Below, piece after piece: positions 15,857 through 25,906 of a DNA stretch of 57,734 bases. The stretch covers positions 1 to 57,734 of the forward strand of contig JAGCRH010000001.1 of NCBI GenBank assembly GCA_017964785.1, written 5' to 3'. Each line of letters begins with the position of its first letter. Positions within the stretch are counted from its first letter, which is position 1. The notes beneath the pieces were generated by a model. It was not told where the DNA came from. It did not search any database and saw only the letters and a program-made list of their open reading frames with translations. The position numbers and the translations under genes were made by a program. The DNA comes from Prevotella sp. GTDB lineage: Bacteria; Bacteroidota; Bacteroidia; Bacteroidales; Bacteroidaceae.

Positions 15857-17266
15857 TTATTTGTTAGGAACAATACGGATGTTGTCAATCTTGATGATGG
15901 TCTGACAGTCTGTACCAGCAATACCACCGCCATAGACAGCCATCCAGATGCTGGCGAACGACTCTTTGCTCATAGAGGCTGGGCAGAGTTCTCCATTGTA
16001 ACTGTAGATGAAAGATGCTGCCAAGGGAAGAGAAACAGTAATCCATTCACCACCAGTGTCATAACTGCCTGTAACTGTCCAGGGACGATAGAGTGCACGG
16101 GGCACAGAAGCATCGTTCATATACTCATTACTCTGTACGTGGATGGTATTACCGTAGGCATCTACACCGCCAGGGCCGTTCGTGGTCTTATCTGTTCCAG
16201 CAAAGACAATCTGCATGGCACCACCTGTCCAGGGATTAGATGCAGGAATGCACATCTCAAATTTCATGGTCATATTTGCCCAGTCGCTCATATCAACTAA
16301 GTCGTACAGGCGTGGGTAGACCTTGAAGGTCTCTGGCTCCTCCCAGTTACCTGGCCAGTATGCAAACGAATACTGACCCTCGTCAGGCCATCCGTTGTCA
16401 GCCGTTCCAGGACAAGTAGTTGTTCCATTACCAAACTGCCAATATTTGCCAGAAAGACTTGTTCCGTCTTCTGGAGAACTGTTGTGTCCGTTCCAGGCAT
16501 GCATGTCAAGAACGACATCGGAAACACCATTGGGTGAGTCGAAGTCGAAAAGCAAACCACGGGTATCTTTATACCAGAACGCACTCTTTGAAGTTCCATA
16601 GACAGATGTGGCAACAATAGGTCCGGAAACAGCACCTTCCGGAATAATAATGTCAACAGAGGTGAAGTCCTTGGCAATTGCTGTAATCTCCGCAGGAATC
16701 AAAGAACCGTCTGCTGCTGGGAAAGAAATGCTTAAAGGTGTACCTGGGTCATCTATAAAGTAATTACCTTTTAGGGTCTGAGTAGAACCTTCCTTAGCAT
16801 ATTCGTTTGCTATGGAGTTGACGATAGGTGCCGAAATGACAACCTTGAAATCATAAGTGACAGTATCTTTACTTGTTGTTACGAAGTAAATCTTGTCAGT
16901 AACCTCTCCAGGTACTTTACCGGGAATAGTCACGAAAAGAGCATTATCTGTCAATGTACTTTGATTAAGTGATGCTCTTAGGTCATTGAACCATATTTCG
17001 TAAACACTACGCATATTGTCGCCGATGATAGCCAGCGTGCTACCAGGGCTTGCACTAGTCACCAATTGCCCGTCAGTATACTGTGTGTCAGGTTCATCAT
17101 CCCAATTATGAATCTCAGATGACATACAGCGGATATACTTGATAGTGGGCTTCCCATCTGTTGACTCAAACTTGTCAGGCTCGTCTTTACAAGAGGTCAA
17201 CGCCATGGTGCTGATGGCAGTAACTGCCAACAACAATCCTTTACTATATTGCTTAATAATATTCAT
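15857..17266 (-). CDS. SGBP-B-like surface glycan-binding lipoprotein
   Basis: 469 residues from ATG 17266; an upstream extension of the frame overlaps susD and lacks a signal. The lipobox is MALTSC. Two IPT/TIG-like domains (about 45-220) precede a C-terminal beta-sandwich (about 225-465) rich in surface aromatics: LLFDFDSPNG, YWQFG, FAYWPGNWEEP, YRPWTVTG, GGEWITVSLPL and IIKIDNIRIVP. That arrangement matches the xyloglucan-binding domain of SGBP-B proteins encoded after susD. Role: capture of polysaccharide at the outer membrane for the neighbouring SusC/SusD. The gap to susD is 19 bases. Confidence 0.83.
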   Translation of the reverse strand: MNIIKQYSKGLLLAVTAISTMALTSCKDEPDKFESTDGKPTIKYIRCMSSEIHNWDDEPDTQYTDGQLVTSASPGSTLAIIGDNMRSVYEIWFNDLRASLNQSTLTDNALFVTIPGKVPGEVTDKIYFVTTSKDTVTYDFKVVISAPIVNSIANEYAKEGSTQTLKGNYFIDDPGTPLSISFPAADGSLIPAEITAIAKDFTSVDIIIPEGAVSGPIVATSVYGTSKSAFWYKDTRGLLFDFDSPNGVSDVVLDMHAWNGHNSSPEDGTSLSGKYWQFGNGTTTCPGTADNGWPDEGQYSFAYWPGNWEEPETFKVYPRLYDLVDMSDWANMTMKFEMCIPASNPWTGGAMQIVFAGTDKTTNGPGGVDAYGNTIHVQSNEYMNDASVPRALYRPWTVTGSYDTGGEWITVSLPLAASFIYSYNGELCPASMSKESFASIWMAVYGGGIAGTDCQTIIKIDNIRIVPNK

Positions 17267-17285
17267 GTCTTTTACCTTTAATAAT

Positions 17286-19082
17286 TTAGTAACTGTAAGT
17301 AGCGCGGATATCAACATGTTGTGCTTCTGCACTTGCTGCGAGGTTGGGGTTAAACACCACATCGCGTTCTGTCATCGGTATGGCAAAATACTTCTTGCCA
17401 GAGTCTGGGTCATCGCGCATGAGTTGTTCTACAAGAGGAGCAGTTGTATTCTCCGGATATTTTGCTGTCTCAGAAACAACCCAGTCACCGGTCTTGTAAT
17501 AATTCTCATAAATTTCGTTGAGTGTACCGTTTCCGATAACATCACGTTTTTGTGCCTTCAAATCATTGATACAGAACTGCGGATTATAGTAACTGACACG
17601 TACATAGTCGTACCAGCGGTCTCCCTCGAAGGCCAGTTCCAGGCGACGCTCTTTCCAAATATCATCAAAGGATACACTGGTTAAAGCAGTTAGACCGGCA
17701 CGCTGGCGAACAGCATTGATGGCATTGAGTGCTTCAGCATCTGTAGTAGAGGCTGTCTGAGGATTGCCGGGATTACTAAGGATGACTTTCGCTTCAGCCA
17801 GAACCAGCATAACATCGGCCACGCGCAGAAGTGGGGTAGCCAAACTGTTGGCCATACGTGCTGCAGGATAGCCAATACCTGCTGTGTGGTCGGCATTGTT
17901 GCCATAGATGTGTTTAACGGGATAGGCACCTGTAGGACAAACGAGGTGGGGCTTGTCGTTTTCAATTTCAACAGACGGGTTATAGTTATCGTCATAAACG
18001 AAACGTAAGAAGTCGAAGCCACCCTTGTCCATCCAGAAATATTCATACTTGAAACCAGGAAGCATCATGGTTGCCTTCAGACGGGCATCACGATGGTTGA
18101 GCCATACATTAGGCGTCTGTTCCAATATCTTGATGCCAAAGGCTTCCTGCAGGTCTGTACTCATACCTTTCCATTGTCCCCAACAGTCATCATCGCCCAT
18201 GCCTTTAGGGGCATAGTCGTTCTGCATGAAACTCTGGTCTGTCCACTGGTTATTGCTGGCATTCCAGCGCCATGAGATCAGACACTCTGGATTGATATTG
18301 TTGGCCAGACGGAAAATGTCAGCATAATTAGCCATCAGTGAATGGTTGGCGTGTGACAGGCACAGGCGAGCGTACTCAACGGCCTTGTTCAAATCTTCAG
18401 TGTTGATAGTACCGCTGAGACCAGCCTTGGTCAGATAGACTTTGGCTAAGAGCCCTTCCGCAGCAGCCTTGTCAAAACGACCAGCCTGCATGGGAGTCTC
18501 AGGTAGAATCTCTATGGCCTTCTCCAACGTCATGATGATATATTCCATGACATCAGCCTTCTTGACCTTAACGGCAGTGGAATAACTACCGGATTCTAGT
18601 TCAGCACTATTGTCGTGGATAATGGGTATTTCACCAAAGGTGCGCTCCAAAAAGAAATAAGCCACAGCCTTCCATAACAGGCATTCACCCATGGTCTGAT
18701 TCTTGCCTGCCTCAGTAGGACCGTTACTTTTCTTAATATAGTTATATACGGTATTGCAGTGAGCAACTGCCGACCACAGGGAGTTTGACATGGCTCCTAA
18801 CTCGGAGTCGGAACCGTTCAGCGAGAAATCCAGATACGGGCTGGTACCAGGATAGTAATTGCCAGACAACACCTCGCCAACATTGATAAAGTTTCGTGTG
18901 AAATCACTCCATGGCGAACTATACAAATAGGATGTTCCAGAAAGACATTCCGTATCAGAGGTATAGTAGTTGTCTGCATTATAATTGTCGATAGTTGGCT
19001 TGTCGAGGAAGTCTTCACAAGCGGTAAGACCGAAGCCGATAATCGCAACGAGTGCAATGGTTCTTATATTAATGAATTTCAT
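17286..19082 (-). CDS. susD: SusD/RagB-family outer-membrane nutrient-binding lipoprotein (PUL 1)
   Basis: 598 residues. The lipoprotein signal MKFINIRTIALVAIIGFGL ends at the TAC lipobox (Cys22). The SusD fold is visible from EDFLDKPTID, through the tetratricopeptide-like helical segments (KAVAYFFLERTFGEIPI, AAAEGLLAKVYLTKAG), to the C-terminal block WKERRLELAFEGDRWYDYVR, a family hallmark. It binds the oligosaccharide at the surface and caps the partner SusC barrel. Its gene lies 13 bases after susC, so the two are co-transcribed. Confidence 0.95.
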   Translation of the reverse strand: MKFINIRTIALVAIIGFGLTACEDFLDKPTIDNYNADNYYTSDTECLSGTSYLYSSPWSDFTRNFINVGEVLSGNYYPGTSPYLDFSLNGSDSELGAMSNSLWSAVAHCNTVYNYIKKSNGPTEAGKNQTMGECLLWKAVAYFFLERTFGEIPIIHDNSAELESGSYSTAVKVKKADVMEYIIMTLEKAIEILPETPMQAGRFDKAAAEGLLAKVYLTKAGLSGTINTEDLNKAVEYARLCLSHANHSLMANYADIFRLANNINPECLISWRWNASNNQWTDQSFMQNDYAPKGMGDDDCWGQWKGMSTDLQEAFGIKILEQTPNVWLNHRDARLKATMMLPGFKYEYFWMDKGGFDFLRFVYDDNYNPSVEIENDKPHLVCPTGAYPVKHIYGNNADHTAGIGYPAARMANSLATPLLRVADVMLVLAEAKVILSNPGNPQTASTTDAEALNAINAVRQRAGLTALTSVSFDDIWKERRLELAFEGDRWYDYVRVSYYNPQFCINDLKAQKRDVIGNGTLNEIYENYYKTGDWVVSETAKYPENTTAPLVEQLMRDDPDSGKKYFAIPMTERDVVFNPNLAASAEAQHVDIRATYSY

Positions 19083-19095
19083 AATGCTTCAGTGT

Positions 19096-22000
19096 TTAGA
19101 ATGTTACGTTAATACCAAATGAATAGGTAGTAGGCGAGGGATAGCGGCCATTGTCAAGACCTGCAACGAAACTTGACTGGGTGCTGGTACCTACTTCAGG
19201 ATCGTATCCGTCATATCCGGTGATAGTTAACAAGTTCTGGATATTGACATTGACACGGAGCGTCTCCAACGAGAGTTTGCGAACTAATTTCTTGGGGAAT
19301 GTATAGCCCAAAGCGATGTTCTTCAAACGGATGTAACTTCCATCTTCAATGTAACGATCACTCCATCGGTCGTTGTCGTTGGGGTCGCCCATAGACATAC
19401 GAGGCAGTGCGGCACCGGGATTGGCGATACGAACATTATTGATGTCGTCGTACCAGTTCCATATCAACTGACCGTCTCCGCGGTCAATACCTGCAGAGTA
19501 GTCTTTGTTAGGATCGATTGGCTCCAGACGGGTCGCACCGAGTACATCATCAAGTTGGTTGATCCAGGTATTGTTCATGTGGGTCAATTTATACTTGTTG
19601 TAATTACCCACCTTGTTACCGTAAGAACCATTAATAAAGATGTTCAGGTCGAAATTGTTCCAACGGAATGTATTTGTCCAGCCGAAAGTGAACTTAGGCA
19701 GGGGTGAACCGATGTCGGTACGATCGTATGCATCAATTTTACCATCGGGAACACCATCAGGACCACTGATATCCTTATACTTGATATCACCAACCCATAC
19801 AGTGCTGTTCTTGGCATATACACCATCTACACCAGGATGAACTGGTGTGGGGGAATTCTCAATGTCCTCCTTAGAAGTATAATAACCATCACAGACATAA
19901 CCGTAGAAACTGAACAGGGAACCACCTACTTCAGTCTGAGACACCTGAGGTTCCTGATCACCCCATTGTCCCCAGCCTTTTAGGGTCGCATTGCCTGTTC
20001 CGTCGTTAAGGGCAACTAACTTGTTCTTGTTAAAAGAGATCTGGAACTCTGAATCCCACTCAAATTTACCAACGATAGGATGAGTGCTTAGGGTAATCTC
20101 AAGACCAGTATTGCGGATCGTTCCGTAGTTACCGGAAGGTGCCTCAAGCCAAGATGAAGTGTTTCCGCTCGTTCCCATGTATGCCGGGAGTTGGAGCCCC
20201 ATCAGCATGTCCTTTGACTCTTTGCGATACCAGTCGACGGTCAGATTGATGCGGTTATTGAAAACACCAAGGTCAAGACCGACATTGAACTGCTCTTGGC
20301 TTTCCCATTGAATGGCTGTATTGGCTATGTTTGCAGGACGGTTACCAGATCCTAATGCTGAAGTCTGGTTTTTCAGGGCGACACCCCATTTGTAGGCACC
20401 AATGCTGGAGTTACCGGTCTGACCCCAACCTAAACGTAACTTTCCGTTGCTGAGCCATGTCAGATCCTTCATGAAGGCTTCGTTGTTGAAACGCCAACTG
20501 ACAGCAAATGAATGGAATCCTGCCCAACGTTTGTTTGGACCAAAGTTTGAACTACCATCGTAACGATAGGTATAGGTTGCATTGTAGCGATCGTTGTAAC
20601 TGTATGTCCAGCGGGTAAAGAATGATGCCATTGAACTTTCACCAAATCCTTCACCGATGGTAGGATTACCTGTACCAAGTGCAGGATTGTGTATTTTATC
20701 ATTGGGAAGAGCCGTATTTGTGATACTCATATAATCCCATTTTGATTCCCAGGCTTCTTGTCCAATCATTCCCGTGACACTATGCATGCCAGCAAAGGTG
20801 TGCATCCAAGTGAGGTAGTTCTTAATCTGCCAAAACTTATTTGAGTTCTTCTGTGTAGCAGCAGTATTATTGTTCTGATGGTAGGTTGCCAAACTAATAA
20901 TAGGACGATAACGGTCAGCCTTGCTCCAACCGAGGTCAAAACCTAACTCCGTGTGCCATGTCAGATCCTTATAGAACTTCACGTCGAAGAAGATGTTACC
21001 ATTCAACTTCTGACGGTTCAGTTTGTTGGAGTTCAATAAAGCCAAGGCTATGGGGTTAGGGCTTGAAGAACCTTCATAAGAACTGGATGCATAGTTGCCA
21101 TCCATGTCATAGATGGGAAGGTTCGGCGTGGTGGTCAGAGAGTAGTTGATAATACCTTCCTCACCATCTGCCAGTTTCAAATCATCGTTAGAGTCAGAGA
21201 AAGCAACATTTAATCCCATCTTCAGCCATGATTTCAAATCAGCATCAACATTGGCACGGGCTGACAGACGATTGAATTCGGATCCGATGATGGTACCCTC
21301 CTGGTTCATATATGAGCCACTGACATAGTAACGAACCTTATCGGTACCACCTTGTGCACTAATCTGATGCTGATGCATCAGGGCTGTCTGGAACACGGCG
21401 TCTTGCCAATTCGTACCTTTGCCAAGCAAACTCTTATCGAGGAATAATGGGTTGGCACTGGCCTCGCCAATTTCTACATATGCGTTGTAGTAGTCTGCAT
21501 ACTCACGAAGGTCGAGGATATCGAGACGCTTGGTCTGGCGGTTGATAGCAATCGTTCCATTGTAGGAGAACTTTGCTTCACCAGCCTTACCATGTTTGGT
21601 GGTAATCAGCACAACACCATTAGCACCCTGAGCACCATAAATTGCAGTGGCTGAAGCATCCTTCAGGATTTCCATACTGATGATGTCCTGAGGGTCGATG
21701 GTCGACAGAGGAGAGATTGTGGATACAGATCCATTACCTAATGCATCGCCCAGTCCGTAGTCGTAACCGGTAAGACCCTGACTTTGAACAATCACACCAT
21801 CGATAACATACAGAGGCTCTGCATTGGCATTGATGGTTGCCGTACCGCGTACACGGATGGAAGAACCTGAACCGGGAGCACCCGAAGTGGACACTGCACT
21901 AACACCGGCAGCATGGCCTTGCAGGGCTTGGTCTAATGAGGTAATGAGTGATCCCTTAATTGCATTCTCACCTACGGTTGTCGATGCACCAGAGATATCG

Positions 22001-22389
22001 CTCTTCTTCATTGTACCGTAACCGACGACCACCACTTCGTCAAGCATCTGCTTGTCTTCTTCGATGGTAATCTCATAATTGGTCTGATTGGCTGTGATCT
22101 TCACTTCCTTGTTCAGATAGCCAATGTAAGAAACGACCAGGGTCTGTCCCGGGCTGGCGTTCAGCGTGAAGTTACCATCGAAATCGGTGGCTACACCGTT
22201 CGCTGTTCCTTTCACGACAACACTGGCTCCGATGACGGGGCCAGAAGCATCGACTACAGTACCTGTAATCTTCTTTGCCTGCTGCACTTCCTGTACGGCG
22301 TCAGCGGCATAGGCTTTGGGTGAATAACATAATCCCAGGAGGGAGAATGCACCCACCAGCAGCGCTGTTTTCCTAAAAGTTTTGTTCAT
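19096..22389 (-). CDS. susC: SusC/RagA-family TonB-dependent transporter (PUL 1)
   Basis: 1097 residues. A signal peptide (about 1-28) is followed by a carboxypeptidase-regulatory-like pre-domain (KKITGTVVDASGPVIGASVVVKG...GNFTLNASPGQTLVVSYIGY), the SusC plug start DEVVVVGYGTMKKSDISG, plug motifs RIRGTATIN-type and LKDASATAIYGAQGANGVVLITTK, and a C-terminal barrel ending in GINVTF. It imports oligosaccharides across the outer membrane using TonB energy, paired with the SusD below. It is first in the operon behind the promoter at 22445-22478. Confidence 0.96.
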   Translation of the reverse strand: MNKTFRKTALLVGAFSLLGLCYSPKAYAADAVQEVQQAKKITGTVVDASGPVIGASVVVKGTANGVATDFDGNFTLNASPGQTLVVSYIGYLNKEVKITANQTNYEITIEEDKQMLDEVVVVGYGTMKKSDISGASTTVGENAIKGSLITSLDQALQGHAAGVSAVSTSGAPGSGSSIRVRGTATINANAEPLYVIDGVIVQSQGLTGYDYGLGDALGNGSVSTISPLSTIDPQDIISMEILKDASATAIYGAQGANGVVLITTKHGKAGEAKFSYNGTIAINRQTKRLDILDLREYADYYNAYVEIGEASANPLFLDKSLLGKGTNWQDAVFQTALMHQHQISAQGGTDKVRYYVSGSYMNQEGTIIGSEFNRLSARANVDADLKSWLKMGLNVAFSDSNDDLKLADGEEGIINYSLTTTPNLPIYDMDGNYASSSYEGSSSPNPIALALLNSNKLNRQKLNGNIFFDVKFYKDLTWHTELGFDLGWSKADRYRPIISLATYHQNNNTAATQKNSNKFWQIKNYLTWMHTFAGMHSVTGMIGQEAWESKWDYMSITNTALPNDKIHNPALGTGNPTIGEGFGESSMASFFTRWTYSYNDRYNATYTYRYDGSSNFGPNKRWAGFHSFAVSWRFNNEAFMKDLTWLSNGKLRLGWGQTGNSSIGAYKWGVALKNQTSALGSGNRPANIANTAIQWESQEQFNVGLDLGVFNNRINLTVDWYRKESKDMLMGLQLPAYMGTSGNTSSWLEAPSGNYGTIRNTGLEITLSTHPIVGKFEWDSEFQISFNKNKLVALNDGTGNATLKGWGQWGDQEPQVSQTEVGGSLFSFYGYVCDGYYTSKEDIENSPTPVHPGVDGVYAKNSTVWVGDIKYKDISGPDGVPDGKIDAYDRTDIGSPLPKFTFGWTNTFRWNNFDLNIFINGSYGNKVGNYNKYKLTHMNNTWINQLDDVLGATRLEPIDPNKDYSAGIDRGDGQLIWNWYDDINNVRIANPGAALPRMSMGDPNDNDRWSDRYIEDGSYIRLKNIALGYTFPKKLVRKLSLETLRVNVNIQNLLTITGYDGYDPEVGTSTQSSFVAGLDNGRYPSPTTYSFGINVTF

Positions 22390-22444
22390 ACTTAGTTATA
22401 TAAAATAATGTTAGAATTGTAGTACTTAGTTAGAAATGCCGTTG

Positions 22445-22478
22445 CAAAGGTATGATAAAATACTGAAATAGAAGCAAC
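22445..22478 (-). promoter_or_regulatory. Promoter of the PUL 1 susC operon
   Basis: On the minus strand TACCTTTG (22445-22452) is an exact -7 element 55 bases before the susC ATG. The best -33 candidate is GTTG at 22475-22478, 22 bases upstream and one mismatch off. The rest of the 234-base gap (22390-22623) shows only A/T- and C-rich runs; I found no clear terminator for the threonine aldolase side. Confidence 0.65.
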
Positions 22479-22623
22479 TTTTTTTGATTATTATTGATAC
22501 TTTTTTGCTTCCCCCCCTATTTTTAACCAAAAAAAGGGGTGGAAAGTGCTAATAAGTGTAACTATTACACAGGTGTATTTAGGACTGTTTTTGCCTTGAA
22601 TGTAAAGAATACACTTAAAGCAG

Positions 22624-23655
22624 TCAGCCGATGAGAATTTGTTCCAGTGTATTGATTTCTTCCTCAGTCGTGGCCCAACTGGTGACAAAGCGACAGATAG
22701 TATGATGGTGGTCGGTTTGGCCGAAGTGAGAGAACTCCACTTGACGGCTTAACCGCTCTGCCTGTTCGTTGTCGATGACGACAAACTGTTGGTTGGTGGG
22801 AGAGTCCACAAAGAATTTGAAACCCTTGCGCTTGAAAATGTCTTTCATCTTCATTGCCATACGGATGGCGTGTTCGGAGAGTTTGAAATAAAGATGATTG
22901 GTGAACAACGCATCAAACTGCAGGCCTATCAGCGCCCCCTTCGCAATCACGGCACCGTGTTGCTTCTGGATGGAAAAAAAGTGCTTGTGGGCCTTGCGGT
23001 TGGTGAATACGACCGCCTCGCCACAGAGGGCTCCTATCTTTGTACCGCCGATGTAAAAAACGTCACAGTGACGGGCGAGATAGGGCAGGGAAACATCGTT
23101 GCCTTCGGCCATTAGGCCGTAGCCAAGACGGGCTCCATCGATATAGAGAGGTATTTCGTAGTGTTGGCAGACCTGATAGATGTCGTCGAGTTCCTTGGCG
23201 GAATAGAGTGTGCCGAATTCAGTGGGGAAGGTGATATAGACCAGTCCTGGATGAACGGCGTGGTCCTTGTTACCGTCGTGCATATAGTCGTCGAGGTATT
23301 TGTCAAGTGTCTTGGCAGCCATTTTTCCCTCTATGTCGGGGATAGTGATGATCTTATGCTCTGTGAACTCTACGGCTCCGGCTTCGTGGACATTGATATG
23401 TCCGGAGCCCACACAGATAACACCCTCGTACTGGTAGAGCATCGAGTCGATGGTGGTGGCATTGGTCTGGGTGCCTCCTGTCAGAAAGAATATCTGTGCG
23501 TCGGGCATGCCGCAGGCCTCACGGATGCGGGCCTTAGCCCGTTCACTGTATTCGTCGAAGCCGTAGGGCGTCGGCTTGGCGTGGTTGTACTTGACCAAGT
23601 TGTCGAGCACCTCCTGACAGGCACCATTATTATAGTCACACTCGAACGATATCAT
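22624..23655 (-). CDS. ltaE: Low-specificity threonine aldolase
   Basis: 343-residue fold-type I PLP enzyme. Seen are the substrate region SFECDYNNGA, FLTGGTQTNA, the cofactor-stacking VHEAGAVE, the PLP aspartate in PLYIDGARLGYGL and the Schiff-base lysine in FYIGGTKIGALCGE (about residue 204). It cleaves threonine or allo-threonine to glycine and acetaldehyde in the cytoplasm. It is the last gene of the nine-gene arg/pro operon, 10 bases after the carbamoyltransferase. A link to amino-acid interconversion is plausible, but the reason for its place there is not evident. Confidence 0.92.
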   Translation of the reverse strand: MISFECDYNNGACQEVLDNLVKYNHAKPTPYGFDEYSERAKARIREACGMPDAQIFFLTGGTQTNATTIDSMLYQYEGVICVGSGHINVHEAGAVEFTEHKIITIPDIEGKMAAKTLDKYLDDYMHDGNKDHAVHPGLVYITFPTEFGTLYSAKELDDIYQVCQHYEIPLYIDGARLGYGLMAEGNDVSLPYLARHCDVFYIGGTKIGALCGEAVVFTNRKAHKHFFSIQKQHGAVIAKGALIGLQFDALFTNHLYFKLSEHAIRMAMKMKDIFKRKGFKFFVDSPTNQQFVVIDNEQAERLSRQVEFSHFGQTDHHHTICRFVTSWATTEEEINTLEQILIG

Positions 23656-23665
23656 GGCTTTTGTG

Positions 23666-24628
23666 CTATAGTGCCTCGAGCATTCGTTTGATGACCACCG
23701 AACAACTGATTTCCCGATTGGCGGCCTCCGGGATGACGAGGCTGTTGGGTGACTCTATCACATCGTCGGTGACGATGAGGTTGCGGCGCACGGGTAGGCA
23801 ATGTAAGAACTTGCCGTTGTTGGTCCACGACATGTGCTCGGTATCTACCGTCCACGACATATCCTTCGAAGTGATCTTTCCATAGTCGGCGGGATGGGTC
23901 ACGCCGGGGTTGCTCCAGTTCTTGGCGTAGATAAAGTCGGCACCCTCGAAGGCTTTCTTTTGGTCGTACTCCACACGGGCATTGCCAATAAACTTCGGAT
24001 CGAGTTCGTAACCCTCGGGGTGGGTGATGACGAGGTCGACATCGGCGGCGTTCATCCACTGGGCAAAGGAGTTCGGTACAGCCTGTGGCAGGGCACGGCA
24101 GTGCGGGGCCCAGGTGAGTACCACCTTCGGACGCTCTACGGTCTTATGCTCCTCGATGGTGATGAGGTCGGCGAAGGCCTGCAAGGGGTGTACGGTGGCG
24201 GTCTCCATGGCGAAGACAGGACGACCGGAATACTTGATAAATTGATTCAGCACCGTTTCTGCATAGTCATACTCACGGTCAGTGAGTCCGGCGAACGAGC
24301 GCACGCCGATGAGGTCGCAGTAACAACCCATCACGGGAATGGCTTCTAACAGGTGTTCACTCTTGTCGCCGTCCATGATGACGCCACGCTCGGTCTCTAA
24401 CTTCCATGCGCCAGCATTCACATCGAGCACGATCACATTCATGCCGAGGTTCATGGCTGCCTTCTGTGTCGAGAGGCGGGTACGGAGACTGTTATTAAAG
24501 AATATCATCATCAGGGTTTTGTTTCGGCCCAGATGCTGGTACTTGTAGCGATCGTTTTTAATCTCCTGTGCTTCGGCGAGGGCTTTCCGGAGGTCGCCGA
24601 TATCTTCTACATTAATAAAACTATTCAT
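23666..24628 (-). CDS. argF': N-succinyl/N-acetyl-ornithine carbamoyltransferase (ArgF')
   Basis: 320 residues. The carbamoyl-phosphate block reads FFNNSLRTRLSTQKA (about 43-57) rather than the canonical STRTR. It also has WKLETERGVIMDGDK, HPLQAFADLITI and the C-terminal HCLPVRRN block. These features mark the Bacteroidetes enzyme that carbamoylates N-succinylornithine (or N-acetylornithine) instead of ornithine, forming N-acyl-citrulline. The residue at position 90, which as I recall is Pro in the Bacteroides fragilis succinyl enzyme and Glu in acetyl enzymes, is Ser here (codon AGT). It lies between proA (36-base gap) and ltaE. Confidence 0.92.
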   Translation of the reverse strand: MNSFINVEDIGDLRKALAEAQEIKNDRYKYQHLGRNKTLMMIFFNNSLRTRLSTQKAAMNLGMNVIVLDVNAGAWKLETERGVIMDGDKSEHLLEAIPVMGCYCDLIGVRSFAGLTDREYDYAETVLNQFIKYSGRPVFAMETATVHPLQAFADLITIEEHKTVERPKVVLTWAPHCRALPQAVPNSFAQWMNAADVDLVITHPEGYELDPKFIGNARVEYDQKKAFEGADFIYAKNWSNPGVTHPADYGKITSKDMSWTVDTEHMSWTNNGKFLHCLPVRRNLIVTDDVIESPNSLVIPEAANREISCSVVIKRMLEAL

Positions 24629-24664
24629 TTCTGTAATGTTGGGTTTAATGGGTATAATGGGAAT

Positions 24665-25906
24665 TTATGGGCGAGTCTGGCCCTCGCCCTCGATGAGCCA
24701 TTTATAGGTGCAAATCTCTTCAAGCGCCATCGGACCACGGGGACCGAGTTTTTGGGTGCTAATGCCTATTTCTGCACCAAGGCCGAACTGTGCCCCGTCG
24801 GTAAATGACGTCGGTGCATTCCAGTAGACGCAGGCTGCATCGACATGGGCCTGGAACTTGCGGGCTGTCTCCTCGTTCATCGTGACGATGGCCTCGCTAT
24901 GACCAGAGCCATTTTTGTCGATGTGGTCTAAAGCCTCATCGAGCGAAGCAACAGTCTTGATGGCCATCTTGTAGTCCATGAACTCCGTGCCGAAACTTTC
25001 GGCGGTGGCGTGTTCCAAGTATGGGTATTTGCCGTAGAGGGTGGCAAAAGCGCGCTCGTCGGCATAGATGATCACGTTCTTCTCGGCCATGATCTCGCAG
25101 AGGGTGGGGAGGTCGTTCAGGCGACTCTCGTGTATGATGAGGCAGTCCAATGCATTGCAGACTGAGACACGGCGGGTCTTGGCATTGTTGATGATGGCGC
25201 GGCCCATCTCCAAGTCGCCGTCCTTGTCGAAGTAGGTATTCACGACGCCGGCACCCGTCTCGATGACTGGGATGCGGGCGGTGTCACGGACAAAGTCGAT
25301 GAGTTTCCTTCCGCCGCGCGGGATGCAGAGGTCAACGTAGCCCACGGCATTGAGCATCTCGCCTGTGGCTTCGTGGGTAGCAGGCAACAGGGCCACTACA
25401 TCTTTACTTACACCATATTTCTCTAAGATCTCATGAATCAGTGTCACCTCCTCGCGGTTGGAGCAGTCGGCATCCTTGCCGCCTTTCAGTACACAGGCAT
25501 TGCCGCTCTTAAAACAGAGCGAGAAGACATCGAACGTCACGTTCGGCCGAGCCTCGTAGATCATCCCGATGACACCGAAAGGCACACTGACACGACAGAG
25601 GCGCAGACCGTTGGGCAGTGTCTTCTGCTTGGTGACGTGTCCGAGAGGCGTAGGCAGGGTGGCGACGTTCCGCATATCGGCAGCAATACCTTCCAAGCGG
25701 CTCTCCGTCAGTTGCAGGCGGTCGTAGAGGGGATTGTCTTTCGACATCTTGGCCAGATCCTGGGCATTCGCCTCTAATATTCTCACCTTATTATATATAA
25801 TAGCGTCGGCAACGGCACTCAGTATTTCGTTGCGCTGCTCGTCGCTCAGCAGGGCCAGACCCTTGCTGGCGCGCTTCACTTTCTCAAACGTTTCTTTTAG
25901 TTGCAT
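24665..25906 (-). CDS. proA: Glutamate-5-semialdehyde dehydrogenase
   Basis: 413 residues, aldehyde-dehydrogenase superfamily. Visible are [16 protein letters not shown] (N-terminal NADPH site), [15 protein letters not shown], the catalytic cysteine in [11 protein letters not shown] (about residue 245) and the C-terminal [29 protein letters not shown], characteristic of ProA. It reduces gamma-glutamyl phosphate to the semialdehyde in proline synthesis. It overlaps proB by 10 bases on the same strand. Confidence 0.96.
   Translation of the reverse strand: MQLKETFEKVKRASKGLALLSDEQRNEILSAVADAIIYNKVRILEANAQDLAKMSKDNPLYDRLQLTESRLEGIAADMRNVATLPTPLGHVTKQKTLPNGLRLCRVSVPFGVIGMIYEARPNVTFDVFSLCFKSGNACVLKGGKDADCSNREEVTLIHEILEKYGVSKDVVALLPATHEATGEMLNAVGYVDLCIPRGGRKLIDFVRDTARIPVIETGAGVVNTYFDKDGDLEMGRAIINNAKTRRVSVCNALDCLIIHESRLNDLPTLCEIMAEKNVIIYADERAFATLYGKYPYLEHATAESFGTEFMDYKMAIKTVASLDEALDHIDKNGSGHSEAIVTMNEETARKFQAHVDAACVYWNAPTSFTDGAQFGLGAEIGISTQKLGPRGPMALEEICTYKWLIEGEGQTRP

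Noticed and set aside
17267-17362. Upstream extension of the SGBP-B-like gene
   Set aside because: It overlaps the end of susD and would bury the lipoprotein signal that begins at ATG 17266.
22500-22560. Terminator from the CCCC/GGGG runs downstream of ltaE
   Set aside because: The stem is loose and no T-run follows on the minus strand.
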